A DNA stretch of 64,000 bases. Source: Sphaerolaimus hirsutus. Taxonomy: Eukaryota; Nematoda; Chromadorea; Monhysterida; Sphaerolaimidae. The DNA lies in NCBI GenBank assembly GCA_964036195.1, contig OZ038456.1, positions 11,842,001 to 11,906,000 of the forward strand, given 5' to 3'. The position numbers were made by a program, and so were the translations under genes. Positions 25,190 to 38,800 of the stretch are shown piece after piece. How positions within the stretch are numbered: position 1 is the first letter of the stretch; each line of letters begins with the position of its first letter. Below the pieces are notes generated by a model, which worked only from the letters and a program-made list of their open reading frames with translations, was not told the DNA's origin and did no database searches.

Positions 25190-25575
25190 ATTTGAAAGTT
25201 GTTAAAAGTACTTAACTTTTTTCAAAGTATACGTAAACGTAAAGTATTTATTTTTTACTCACCCCCTGAGTACAGAAAACGTCAGGTAACAATTTTCTTT
25301 TACTACTTTTACTCATTTTTGCCTATTTTTGCCAAATTTTCGACTATTTTCCCCTATTTTTAGCATATTCTCTCGCTTTTTCTCTTCTATGCTGTCGAAA
25401 ATTGATATAAATGATTACCTGAAATACGTTTTCTGTGCTCGAGTACTTTCAAAAAGTATACGCAAAAGCGAGTAGAGGAACTTTTCTGGGAGGAAATGTA
25501 AACGTATATTTACTCTTTAGTCGAGTATACGTATTTGTCGAGTAAAAGTAAATACGTTTTAACAACTATGGTAGT
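25190..25575. mobile_element. AGTTGTTAAAAGTA / CGTTTTAACAACT MITE
   Basis: Inverted ends AGTTGTTAAAAGTACTTAAC and AAATACGTTTTAACAACTAT, with interior motifs CAAAGTATACGTAAACGTAAA, GAGTAAAAGTA and ACGTTTTCTGTGCTCGAGTA. Same family as 27938-28871 and the copies from 62252 onward. Exact borders uncertain. Confidence 0.7.
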
Positions 25576-26292
25576 TTGCAGGCGCCTTGCGCCCAGCCTA
25601 ACTTCTAAACAATGAATCGGGTTGCAGAAAAGTAATATTGGGCTGATTAAATTGCGCTCCTGGTAATGAAATTTGTTTGATCTAGATTGAAATTCGGTGC
25701 CTCAGAGTTTGTAGAATTTTTATTTCGAAATTTGTGTAGGTTGAACGACGACACTCCCTCTGCAGTATACTTCAAAATTTGGTCTCATTGTATTATATTT
25801 TGGTTTGTTTGAAAATATCTGGGACAGTCGATTTTGAAGGGTAGTTCGGTTTACACCGTTTACGCGAATTGAGTCAAATTTATCTTGGTGTCCCGGTACT
25901 TTTCGCACAGACCTTTGCACATTTGTATTATTATGTGACTATATTCGGCGCATCGAAAAGGTATCTGTAAAATGCTTTATTTGCTGGTTCAGTTAAAAGT
26001 ATTGTTGTATTTCAATGAAATTGTTACTGAAATTTGCGGCGAACTGGATAAAGCGGAAGCGATGTAAATAAAAGCTCATGAAAGTGTAAGATGTCATGTA
26101 AAAAGTCTAATTTCAATATAAAAATATTACTGGGGGTTTGACATTTATTCAACATTCGACATTTTACAGGGCGCGGGACTGGAGCCAGATGTCAGCCAGT
26201 CCGGCATCTTGTAAAATGCCATGTCAAAAGTGAGATGTCATAAAAATATTTTGTGCTGAGCATTTTTCGTGATATTTTACATGAGTTTTACG

Positions 26293-26723
26293 CAGGGACG
26301 TAGTCAGGATTTTTGAGCATGGGGGCGGGGCGGATTGTATACGGAGCCCGGCGAACGGGGGCCCCTAAAATATGACCACTGTGATAAAAGAATGGAGCCT
26401 TGGCGCAGGCGTACGTAGGCGCGACGCCATGGCGCCAAATAGTGCTGTACTTGTATGTATTTTACATACCTAGGTACATATACAGCGACGGTGGCACATT
26501 TTGAGTTCTTTTTTGGCCCTAAACCACAAGTATGACTAGAATATACTGTGCGGCGTCCAAAATTTTTCCGTTTTGGCGACAAAATCGCTTTACGAAAGTG
26601 CCATTTCCGGTATATTTTCTTGTCCGACCCGGAAGGGGGGGCGGGGCGGCCGCCCCCCCCCCCCTAAAATGCCACCCTCGATTTATGCTATGCCCCCGCC
26701 CCCCCCCCCTGGCTACGTCATTG
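26293..26723. mobile_element. hAT-like MITE, ACGTAGCC family, copy 2
   Basis: Ends CAGGGACGTAGTCAGG and CCTGGCTACGTCATTG; duplications GTTTTACG (26285-26292) and GTGTTACG (26724-26731) differ at one base. The interior matches 11935-12369 in reverse orientation: TTGTATACGGAGCCCGGCG, AAAATCGCTTTACG, C-runs. Confidence 0.85.
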
Positions 26724-26966
26724 GTGTTACGCAATGTCATGTAAAATGTACCATTTTATTTTTCTGCTCAGCATTTAAAAGTTTTGGATGATATTTGACG
26801 TGAAGTTTGACACTACACATAGTAAAACACCCCCCCCCCCCCACACACTTCGGCACCATTTATCACCTAGTGCCACGTTTTCAAAATGTTTTCAATTCCA
26901 GAATGGCACTGTAGTTTCATAGCTCGGTCAATTATGGCACTATTTGGATACTGTTTGGCTTCTAAT

Positions 26967-27890
26967 TAGTGATGTTAAAGGCACCGGGAAAAATGGCACC
27001 GCACCGCACCGGCAGCTTTGCCAACGCATGAAAAGGGCACCTGGCACCCTGGGGCACCGGCCAGAAAATGGCACCGCACCGCACCGGTGCCTTTTGGAAA
27101 AAATGGCACCGGCACCGAAGGGCACCGGCGGGTTGCCGGTGCTAGACCCGAAAGGCACCGCACCGGGCTGGAATTTCTGAAGTAAATATCGGGAAGTTTC
27201 TCAGTGGTCTCAGTGGTCCAAATACCTTTGGAAGTGCATATTTCCATGAATTTTCAACCGATTTTGATGGTTGAGCACTTAAAATGATCAGAATGATGTG
27301 GCAATCACTTTTATGAAGCAATTACAATGATTACAAATGAAAAATGAAATATTTAATTCACTGCAATGTCCATAGCCACTATTGTATACTGATCGGAGTC
27401 GTTGCTGTACAGAGAATGGAACTATCTCTGTCGTAAACTGACAACAAATTTTGACCAAACAAGTAAGATAAATATAAAATGTAAAAATGATTTAAAATTC
27501 AACAAAATTTTAGATTCGCTCATCAGATCACGTATCGGGTATAATGGATTTCACAGTAGGTATATTTATTTGATGGGAGGTTTACAAAATAGGCAAAAAC
27601 GATTGGATAAATATATAGCTGTTTTTTGAAATATGACTAAGCACATACTATGGACAAAATTGCACAGCACATGAAGCCTTGGCCGGTGCCTTTCCCGGTG
27701 ACTTTTACTTTGGCCCTGGTGCTAGCACCTTTGGCACCGGCAAAAAAATGGCATCGGTGCTATTCTGAAAAAAATGGCACCGGCACCGGCATGGCACCCC
27801 TGATTGCAATGGCAGTGCACCAGCACCGGTGCTGGTTCCCTTCGGTGCCCAGCACCGGGGCACCGGTGTTCCAGTGCCTTTACATCACTA
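26967..27890. mobile_element. hAT-like MITE, GGCACC family, copy 1
   Basis: Ends TAGTGATGTTAAAGGCACC and GTGCCTTTACATCACTA; duplications CTTCTAAT (26959-26966) and CTTCTAAG (27891-27898). Both subterminal regions are arrays of GGCACC/GGTGCC units. The middle (27180-27660) is AT-rich and non-repetitive. 924 bp, no transposase. Confidence 0.88.
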
Positions 27891-27937
27891 CTTCTAAGTA
27901 GAAGTCAAGACGACCCCATATCATCAGAGGTGTACAC

Positions 27938-28871
27938 CAGAGTTGTTGAAAGTATTTAACTTTTTCAAAGTATGCGTAAACATAAAGTATTTATTTTTTA
28001 CTCACTCCCTGAGTAGAGAAACGTAAAGTACTTTTTTGTACTTTTACGTGAGTAAACATATTTTTCCTCCCAGAAAATGTAAACGTGATTATTTTTGAGA
28101 AATGTCACCCCAATTTTCAATTAAAAAAACTAATTTTCATAACTTTTTGACTTTTTTAAGCAATTTTTTGATATGTATGTGTATATATACCGTATTTCCT
28201 CGAAATACCCCCCCCCCCCTCGTTTGACCCCCCCCCCTCTCGAGACCACTATGAAACAATCACCCCCCCTCGAAATACCCCCCCCCCAAATTGAGTGTAA
28301 AGAGAACGTACATCACAAATATGGCAGTTTGTGTTCTGCGTAGTACAAAACACACGTTTAAACAATGTCGGTGTCACGTTAGAACAGTGTACATACCGTC
28401 TAGATACTAATATTAGTCTACAGAACCTTATAAATGGCGGTTTTTGTTGCATTTTTCGACGTCTGCGTACGTTTCAGACGACAATTTCGTACTTGGTTTT
28501 CAAAAATTTTCTTGTGAAATAATAACCCCCCCCCTCGAAATACCCCCCCCCCTCGTTTGACCCCCCCCCCCCCCCCTCTCGGGACCACTATGAAACAATC
28601 ACCCCCCGGGGGGTATTTCGAGGAAATACGGTATATATACATTTTCGACTATTTTCCCCTAATTTTGGCATTTTCTCTCACTTTTTGCTTTCTATTCCTT
28701 CAAAAAGTTGATAAAAAAATTATCTAAAGTACGTTTTCTGTACTCGAGTACATTCAAAAAGTATACGTAAAGGCAAGTACAGGAACTGTTTTCAGAGGAA
28801 CCGTAAACGTATTTACTCTGTACTCGAGTATACGTATTTATCGAGTAAAAGTAAATACGTTTTAACGAATG
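27938..28871. mobile_element. MITE with exact 8-bp duplication, carrying a nested CCGTATTTCC/TA MITE
   Basis: Left end CAGAGTTGTTGAAAGTA, right end TACGTTTTAACGAATG; exact duplication GTGTACAC at 27930-27937 and 28872-28879. The interior iterates TACGTAAA, GAGTAAA and CTCGAGTA motifs. A complete second element (28200-28631) is inserted inside it. Confidence 0.85.
28200..28631. mobile_element. CCGTATTTCC/TA-family MITE, young-looking copy
   Basis: CCGTATTTCCTCGAAATACC and GAGGAAATACGG ends, TA flanks, C-runs at both ends. The core, with GGTGTCACGTTAGAACAGTG and TACTAATATTAGTCTACAG, is nearly identical in 47099-47542, 53464-53901 and 57831-58299. Nested inside 27938-28871. Confidence 0.9.
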
Positions 28872-28879
28872 GTGTACAC

Positions 28880-29859
28880 TCGCAATTACACTACACAACT
28901 TTCATTAGGAAAATACAGCCTCGCGCGAAACGTGGCAGCCAGCCAAATACAGCAACTATAAAAAACGACACGTAATTAATTACATAATTATATATGGTGG
29001 CGTTCCCGCACCATGTGAGGTGTAAAGTCAAGTGCCAATGCCCACATGTGACATACAAACGAGATTCGGCTGGCTGCACTTTGTATCGCATCAGTGCACA
29101 TCGTATCCAATTAATGGCGGAATTACATCTCTATACATTGGCAAACTTCCAAAACTTTCAGTGGTCATTTCGATCACTTGAAGTCCTTAGAATGATGTCT
29201 AAGATTGGTGGAGTAGCATGCTTTCTTGCGAAGTTGTCAATGCGCTGGTATCCAAAAATTTTTTATTTTTTTTATTCTGTACAGTCGCCACAATATTGTG
29301 TTTTGATCGTCAGTGCTCTGCGGAGATTTTAGTGTATATCAAGTTTTTCGCCATTACTTTTTAGGGGTCTAGTAAAATTTGCAGATTCGCAGCGCGTTTT
29401 GCACGCATGTGCTAATCATTTAAAGGTGATATGCTTATTACGCGCGGAAATTTTCCGGAAATTCAATGTACGAATGTGACCGCAACCTCTCAAAGTCGAT
29501 TGGCGAATGTTTTTGCCCTGTTACCGGCTGATGAATGTCAATTTCTCATACACCAATTACACGAAAATGTATACAGTGAACTGGGTGACGCGTATAAATG
29601 TATAGATTATTTCGAGTTTACAGTTGTATTTTTCCATACACATTTTTTTGCAGTCGATTAACGTGAAAAAATTGATTCATTTCCAGGCACTACCAAATTG
29701 CCGTGAAAATTTCGTTATATACCGGTAAATACAATTATCGCCGATTAAAAAATCTTATCCATTAATTTTACCCGGATCGAACGAGACTATCCGCCCAATT
29801 TTCGCCATTAGAAATATGCGAGCGGGCTAATAATAAATCTGGGGACGTTTTTCAAAGCC
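28880..29859. other. Presumed promoter and 5' region of PPP2R5
   Basis: Repeat-poor 980 bases before the PPP2R5 start codon. ORFs at 28994-29332 and 29431-29661 (+) are open but have no recognisable domain, and neither joins the downstream coding exon in a way I can support. Part of this stretch may be 5' UTR. Confidence 0.35.
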
Positions 29860-32800
29860 ATGGCGTCACAGGGGGACAAAGCCGGGACCGCGGGACCTAC
29901 GAAACTTGGCGGGACTCCCATTGGGTTGGTGTGGGTTTTGTATTTTCAGGGGATACGTAGGGTCTTCACGTAGTGTTGTCGGGTGAGATGTAGGGCTTTT
30001 GTAGTTCCGGTACACTATCAACCCTACATTTCAAAATGCCAACGGGGATTGGGTATTGGCGGCTTTTTTCGGCCAGCCGCTGAAAATACGATGCAAATTG
30101 CGACGTGGTACTCCTCTAAAAACGCAAGCGTTGACGCCGTTTGAAAAAAGGAAAACCTGCAGCCAAATTTTTTGTACTTTCTGGAGCTAAAAGTAGTAGT
30201 GTTATTGACTAAAACTATTAATGTAGCCTTCCATTATAACCCTTTTGAGCATTATTCTATGCCCAACTTCCATTATTTTCTACGCTTACATATCATACAT
30301 TATTGTGCCTGCGCACACTAGTTTTCACACGAAATTTCGAAAACTCACAAATCAGCTTAGAGCGCATTTGAGTTTTCCACAATGAGGTGGCCGTCAACTA
30401 CAGTTGACGGAGATAAAAAATGACTCATTGTGAGAAACTCAAACACGTTCAAAGCTCATTTATGATGTTTCGAAATTTCGTGTGAAAACACACATCACAC
30501 TAAAGCTAGGGTTCAAACGGGATCCCGATCCCGGATCCCGTGAAATTCCGGGATTTAGCAGTCCCGATCCCGATCCCGAAACTTTTCAAATCCCGATCCC
30601 GATCCCGAGAAACTCCAAAGTCCGGGATCCCGATCCCGGAAAAATTAGTGGAAATTATCAAACGTGAAAAAACGACGTTTTTGCATGCCCAAACGTGAAC
30701 GCCAACCCCCAGCGTTCATTTTATGCCACGTTTCTGGCATCCAACAGTGTTTTTAGACCTTTATGAACCACTGTGGATGCCAAAACATACGCCAAAATCT
30801 CTATCCCAAGATCCCGATCCCGAAAAAATGCCAATACCGATCCCGTGACCCCAATCCCGGCCAATCCCGATCCCGATCCCGAAATCTCAAAAAACCAATC
30901 CCGATCCCGAAAAGTCAATCCCGTTTGAACCCTAACTAAAGCATGAACAAATGGAAGCTTTTACACAAAAATAATTCAAAACCAATGAAAACAACCATAA
31001 ATAGCAATGTGCAAGGACGTAGCCTGGGGGGGCGCCCCCCCCCCTTCCCGGGTCGGACAAAAAATGCCAGAAATGGCACTTCCGTAAAGCGATTTTGATA
31101 GTACTGTGAAACAAATTTTGCGCGTAAGCGCGCATTTCGGCGCCGTACAGTATATTTCATTCAAACTGAATATTTGTGTAAGACAGGAAAACACCAAAAA
31201 TCTGTTCCCGTCGCTGTATGTGTGTATGTAGAATACACACATGTACAGCAGTATTTGGTGCCAATGGCGCCATGGCGTGGCACCTACGAATGGCGCCACA
31301 GCGCCATTTCTTTACCACATGGGGTCAAATTTTAGGGGGTGGGGCGGCGCCCACCCCCCGTTCGCTGGGCTCCGTATACAATCCGCCCGCCCCGCTTAAA
31401 AATCCTGGCTACGTCCCTAGCACTGTGAAGCTGAAATTAATACTGGGCTTGTGCAACCTCCATACCCATGGTGGTTTTCCACCAAGCTCCGCCTTCTTTA
31501 CACTTAATCAACCCGCTCAGACCTCCCGGCGCCGGTCCGCCGCCCACGGGAGCCACGGCTGGCGCGGGCGCCACGGGGGGCGTGGCCTCGGACAAAATCG
31601 ACCCGTTTCAGCGCCGCGGCAGTTTGAAGCGCCGCTCCAGACGCTTGCAGGGGAGCAGCAGGTATCACCATGATAATGAGCCCGAGTTGCAGCCGCTGCC
31701 GCCGTTGAAAGGTCGCTTTTGGATGGGTGCCAAAATGTTGAAGGGTGTTTTGGGTTTTGGGAAATTTTATGTGTGAATTTTAGGGTATTCTCCAGATTGA
31801 CCTTTCATTTAATTTGTGATGTGATATCGATATTTTTTACGGGATAAGTTCTCAACATCGAATATTATTTTCGGAAAGACGTGTTCATACCGGTTATTGA
31901 ATCCGCTGCCAGTTCCGAAGTGAATATATACATCGATCAATAATTTAGTTTGAACTGTGGGCTTATCTGTCAGCTTATCTAGGTGTAAATATCTGTTAAC
32001 AGTTTTTTGTCAACCAAATTCACTAAATGTCAACTACTGACCTATGTTACTCAATTTCACGCCAAAAAAAAAAATTCCGCTCAGACTGCTCGAGTACCAC
32101 AGAACAGCAAGAATTGATGGTGCAAAAGTTGCGCCAATGCCAGGTCGTGTTCGATTTTTACGACCCCGTTGCCCAGTTGAAATCCAAGGAAGTGAAAAGG
32201 GCCGCTTTGAATGAACTTATCGACCATATTACAAGTGGAAAAAATGTCCTCAGCGAGCCGGTTTATCCAGAAGTTATAAAAATGGTAGGTTTTTGGATTC
32301 GGGTGGGATGTAATTTGCCTGTATTTTGGGCAACCTGATTAAGTTTAGTAATAATGATTGAGAAACTATTGATTGTGCATATTGACCATAGACTCATCAT
32401 AATGTATAGTGGAAGTTAAATAGATCACTATCTTTGGTTTGTATATTTCGATATGCAAAACAAAGTTTCAAAATCGTTACAACTTGGCGTTGTATTTTTT
32501 TTTTTGTAAAATGACTCGAAAATGTGAGTAGAGTAAGATTGAATATTTACGAGACGGCACAAAATGTTTTTGATATGTGTACTGTGGGGAGTGGAGTAAT
32601 AATCGTTATCAAGCTATGGCCCATAGGATGGACTTTTAATGTGATTTCTTAAAAAATCATTTTATGTCAACCATAGTACTGCATATCTGAAATACCTCAA
32701 AAATTGCGAATTGCGCGAAAAATTGCAAAATACCTAGTGCTAAGTACTAAAAATTTTGCCCAAGGTTCAAAAAAACGGTTTCGATGGTATGTTTTTATTT

Positions 32801-35800
32801 AAAAAAACAACGTTTTCAAAAAAAAACTTTGAAAAAACCTCCGGCCATCCCTAGTTTTGAAATCGAAAAATTTTGAGCAAAATTAGCGCGAAAAACATCA
32901 TGATTCATCCCGAGATCATGACCCGAAATATTTACAATCCCTAAACTTGCCCAGGTGGGGGCGAACATTTTCCGCACGCTTCCGCCTTCGGACAATTCGG
33001 AATTCGATCCGGAAGAGGACGAACCTACGTTGGAAGTGGCCTGGCCCCATTTGCAACTCGTTTACGAGTTCTTTTTGCGTTTCCTTGAGAGTCAGGATTT
33101 TACGGCGAGTATCGGCAAAAAGTATTTGGACCAGAGATTTGTCCTGCAGGTCGGGTTTTGGGGGATTTGGGTTTCTTGTTTTTTTTTGTTAAAATAAAAA
33201 AACTGTTTATCTTTAAATAATTTGGACTATCTTTGTTCTGTGAGGGGATAATTGTTGTTTTTTGGATCGGGAAATTCTGCCGTGCCGGGAAATACCCTTT
33301 CCCAGCCTTATTGATTTTAGGGGTCTTTGACACATCGCTGAAGTTTGTGTTAGCCTGTTTTAAAGCGCGGATTTTAAAATGAGATCATTGTAAAGTGTAC
33401 AGCGTTTCCTTAGCTGTGCTCAGCTCTCATCAATAGAATTGATTGCAGCGTCATTAGAGTGACAGACTGTACGGCCTTGCGGTAAACCGTACGTTACGGT
33501 AAACTTTCTATTTGGCGGTAAACGGTACCTACGGAAAATCTGAAAAGTGCGGTAAACGGTGCGGTACGGTACGGTAAATCCTCCAAAAATGCGGTACGGG
33601 AAATTCTGCCACCGTAGCAAATGTCGCAATTTTTGGTAATGTCGCCAAATTTTTGTCAGCGGTAGCTGCTCAATTGTTTTTCTTTGTGGCAGTTACCCCC
33701 CCACCCCAACATTTTTAGCTGCTGGATTTGTTCGACAGTGAAGACCCACGCGAGCGCGATTTTCTCAAGACCGTACTTCATAGGATATATGGCAAATTCC
33801 TGGGTTTGCGCGCGTTTATACGCAAACAGATCAATAACATCTTTCTACAGTTGGTTGTTGGGACTTTGTTTCTTATTTTATTTTGGGGGGGGGTGTTGAA
33901 GGGTTTTTTTTCATTAAAGGCTGCTCGAAAACAAGAAATTTTCCCAGTTTTAGTTTCCTACTTAGTTGGCAGCGTGCGAAGTGGGACGGAAAGTGTAATC
34001 TACCCTACTTGTTGCTTCTAACCTTTTGTGATTAATCGACAATCGATTTAATTTGTATCGCATTCTCGCAGTTTTATTTACGAGACGGAATCTTTCAATG
34101 GAGTTGGCGAATTGCTGGAAATTTTGGGCAGGTAAAAATATTTTTAGTTTGACTTCGAAATATTTATTATACTTAAAATCGTCATTTTGACATGCAAAAG
34201 ACTTGGCAAACGATGTTTTTTAAATAGCAACACCTGGTCGGATTTTAAAATAAAATAAGCGATTTCTGGCGCTAACGCCAACGCCAATGGCGCCATGGCG
34301 TGGCGCCTACGAATGGCGCCAGCGCCATGACGTCATTCCGCTACCATGTAGATAAAATTTTAGGGGGGGGGGGGAGCTGAGCCCCCGCCCGTTCGCCGGA
34401 CTCCGTAAGCAAGCAGCCCCCCCCGCTAAAAAATTCTGGATACGTCCCTGGTTACACCCCCAAGCCGCCCAGCTATCTGTCTATCCTGGAGGCCGCTCAG
34501 CTATCTATCTTCTCGGAGTAAGGTTAGGGTTGGAAAAAAAACGTTTTTTTTTAACTCGATGTTTTTTTTTAAAAAAAAACGTTTTTTTTAAAAAAAAAAA
34601 CGTTTTTTTTAAAAAAAAAAACGTTTTTTTTTAAAAGCTCCCAGATATGACCTAGTGTCAACATATATAGGTATATCAGACACTGGCAATACTCTGTGAT
34701 GTTAAATATGACCATATAATGGCTGTGGAGCCATGGGATAGCATTATAAGTGCTGATTTGTGTCAAAAATATCCATTTTTCGTCGACATATCGTTCGTAT
34801 ATCGCCTTATAGTCGAATGTTCATGACATCAGGTAAAGTTTGGCACGGAATGGTGATCAAACAAGGTTATAAAAGGAGGTTGTTACTTTGGGAGTGAAGT
34901 TACACACTGTGGAGGTACATGGAAGCACATTACCTCAATATTATATATTACAGCAACATATGTCGGCTTATTCACCCATGGTAGCACATAGAAATGGATG
35001 TTTTGATACTAAAAATGCAACAAAACCAATGAAAACAACCACCAATGTCAATTTGTGTGTGAAATTGCGCGCTTGCGCGCAAAAATTTTGCAAAATACCT
35101 AGTGCTTAGTACTAAAAATTTCGGCCGATGTTTTTTTAAAAAAAAAACATTTCGGACGTCATGTTTTTTTTTTAAAAAAAACGTTTTAAAAAAAACATCG
35201 GCCAACCCTAAGTAAGGTTGGAAAAAAAATCAATTTTTTCAATTTTAATCAATCTTCTCAGATGAGTCAGGCGAATCAAAAAACGCCTTGATTAAAAAAA
35301 AGTGATTGAAAAAAAATTAAAATCAGATTTTTTTAAAATCGGCCAAAATCGGGATATAGAGAAATATGTGTGTATGTTATGTGTCAGACAATGTATTGTT
35401 ATGTATATTGTGGTCATATTATGACTGGAGTCATGGGATAGCATTATAAGCAGTGATTTCTTTCAAAAATATCCATTTTACATCGGGTTCAAACGATATG
35501 ACTTTTCGATATCGATATTTGATATTCGATATTTTTTTCTGAAACTCGATATCGATATTCGATATTTTTTTCTGAAACTCGATATTCGATATCGATACGA
35601 TATGGAACCTCGATCAGGGTTGGTTTTATAAAAATCATTTGTATACAAATTGTATAAAAATTGTATAAAAATGTATTTTATTTGTATTTTATTCTTGTTT
35701 TATTTTATTTTATTCCAAAATCATAATACAATAATAAAATGGAACCATTTTACAAAAATTTTACAAACATGACACACAAACTCTAAATGTCATGCAGTGT

Positions 35801-38800
35801 CAATTGTGTATCCGAATCTTGTGTTTTTGTATCCAAATCTTATGTTTTTGTATCCAGATCTTATTTTTTGTATCCAAATGTTGACATAAGATTTGGATAC
35901 AAAACCAACAACAAGATTTGGATACAAAACAAGATTTGAATACAATTTGCTTGACAGTTGCCACTTTCATTGTTATTTGTCATGACAATTGACACTTTAC
36001 TTAACATTTATCATGACAATTGATGCTTTGCATGACATTTCATATGACATTTGACACTTTACAGGGCTTGGGACTGATCCAGCTCCATGGATAAAAATGT
36101 TGCACCATAAGCAAGAAGAGCAAAATTTTACAAAAATTATGAATTTTTATACAATTTTTACAAAAATATGAATTTGTATACAATTTTACAAAAATTTTAC
36201 AAAAATTAGAATTTTTATACAATTTTTATTTTTATTTTGAAATTTTCCATTTTATTTTATTTTATTTTATTCTCAAATTTTCCATTTTATTTTTATTTTA
36301 TTTTTATTTTTTTCTGAGATTTTGCCAACCCTGACCTCGATATCGATATTCCATATTAAAAAATGGTCGATATTCGATATTTAGATATTTTCGATATTAG
36401 ATATTGCGATTTGCTTTTGGTATAGCAAGGCATATTTCAAGTGGCATATTGTATTTTCATGTGGTTGCACGCATGGTTAATCATCTCTTTAGTTAAATGT
36501 GAATGGTACAAGTGATTTTAACAAGGTTTACATCACTCAAAAGTAGAACATGTAGAAAAAAAACATGATGAATCAATGTGTATCAGACAAATAACAATTG
36601 GTAGATATTACAGTTCATACTGATAACCTGATTGCTACGGGCATGTTGCAAAAAATAAAATATCAGCATTTTCTGGCTTCAAATTTAGCACTCCAACAAA
36701 AATGACATTATAAGTACTGTACTTTTACTAATCTTAAACAATTATCAGATCAGATCAATCATAAATATCTCAAAATGAAAATGATAACTTTTTTAGGGAC
36801 ACAACACAACATAGGTTCGATATATCGAAAAAAATGGTCGATATTCAATATTTTTTCAAAATTTTCGATATCGATATTCGATATAAAAAATTGGCGATAT
36901 CCGATATTCGATACGATATATCGTTTGAACCCTAATTTTACGTCGACTTTTGTCGGATGTTCGTGACTTCAAGTGAAGTTCAGCATGGAATAGTGCTTAA
37001 AAAAGGTTGTAAGAGAAGGCCAATACATTGAAAGTGATGCTACACACTGTAGGAGTATGTGGGAGCACATAGGCTGAATTTTTTATCCTTCACTAGCATA
37101 TCACGGCTTATTATTACACGGTAGCATGAATAAATATGATATTTTACACTAAAAATGCCCCAAAACCCATGAAAACACCACTAATGGTACTGTCCACCAT
37201 AAAAATTTTGATTTTGATGTTTTAAATTAAAATTAGTTTCCACCCTGTGATTTTTAGATAAAAAATCAGATTTTTTTATTAAAAAAATCAGTTTAAAAAA
37301 TCAAGTGCCAACCCTATCTTGGAGGCAAAATTTTTGGCTACTATCCCCGAAATCGGCCAGCTATCTACCTATCTGGAGCGATTTTTGAGAAACTACCCCT
37401 ATTTTCCCTCAAAATCGCTATTTTTCATACTTTTTCATAGATTTTCACCTCCAAACCGCTAGTTCATGTGTCTAACTGCCCATTTTCAGCTATTTTAGTA
37501 CTATATATGTACCCATTTTTAGCCATTTATCACCTTCTTTTAGCTATTTTTTCTTCCTTCTATGCCTCAAAAAAGCGTATATATTGAACCCCCGCGAACC
37601 CCCCTCCCAAACCCCTCCCCCCAAATAAATTTTTCAGCTATCTATCCCTCTGGAGGGTCGATTTGCTATCTATCCAACCACCCGGAGGGTCAAAATCTAG
37701 AAGACCCCTTTTTCCAACCCCTACACCCTAAACTTTCCCATCAACGCCCCAACCAGGGGTCTCGAATGAGGGGGGGGGTTACCCCCCCCCCCCAAATCGC
37801 CCAGCTATCTACCTATCTTGAGCGATTTGTGAGAAACTATACCCCAATTTTCGGCTGAATCGAAGACCCAATCGAAATCGCTATTTTTCATAGCTTTTTA
37901 TAGATTTTCACCTCCAAAATCATAGTTCTGGTTCCTATTTGCCTATTTTACGCTATTTTTAGTACTAAATGCTCTTGTATGCCATTTTTGAGCTATTTTA
38001 CACCTACTTTTAGCGATTTTTCTCCATTTTCTTCCTTCTATGCCCCGAAAAAAGCCTTTATATCGAACCACCACAACTAGGGTTGGGAAACCGAACCGAA
38101 CCGAGCACTTTTTTGGAACCGAGAACCGGAACCGAGCTTGAGAACCGAACCGGAACATAGAACCGGTAATTATACCCGGAACCGAACTAAATACCCGTAA
38201 GAACCGAAATTTTTGTGGAATGCCCAGTTTTTAAAAAAGCGTTATTTAATCCCAGCATCAAAACAGTTTTTGCCAACAGCAGCTAACGATATTAGTACTT
38301 GTTCACTGTATTTTGCAAAACTTAAGTGCGCGAGCGCACAATTTCACATACACATTGACACTGGTGGTAGTTTTACTTGGTTTTGTGGCGGTTTCAATGC
38401 CAGAGCTTGTGATATGTTACTGTTGTATTAAATATCTAGGTAATGTGCTTCCACATACATTCATACCATGAAACATCACTCCCAATGTATCAACATCCTT
38501 TTATAACATTTTTATGTTCTTTTCCATGCCCAACTTCACTTGAAGTCACAAACATTCGACAAATGGTGATTTACATTATGAGTTGACATTTGAAAATTTT
38601 ATTTTTGTATGGAAATTACCACTCAAAACCCAGTTATTTTATTACCCGGAACCGAAATTTTGGAAATTTTAAAACCGTAAGAACCGAACCGGAACCGAGC
38701 TTGAGAACCGAACCGAGAACCGGAACCGAAAATTTTGAGGAACCGAGAACCTATATCCGAACCGAAATCTTTTGGAACCGAGAACCGGAACCGAAAATTT

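Larger units (their letters stand above)
34519..37316. mobile_element. Outer hAT-like MITE, AAATCAGATTTTT family, host of three further insertions
   Basis: Left end TAAGGT (34519-34524), resumed as TGGAAAAAAAATC at 35219, and right end AAATCAAGTGCCAACCCTA. Flanking duplications TCTCGGAG (34511-34518) and TCTTGGAG (37317-37324) differ at one base. Its left terminus is split by the element at 34525-35210 and its body by 35483-36934. Own sequence about 650 bp, with iterated AAAAATCAGATTTTT motifs near both ends. Confidence 0.82.

Noticed and set aside
29431-29661. 76-codon plus-strand ORF upstream of PPP2R5
   Set aside because: It looks faintly protein-like (RLANVFALLPADECQFLI), but I could not connect it to any exon or family; it may be 5' UTR or chance.
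31468-31520. ATG at 31468 as the PPP2R5 start
   Set aside because: Kept only as an alternative. The exon at 29860-29924 has a good start context, a GTTGGT donor and the exact phase needed by the acceptor at 31521.
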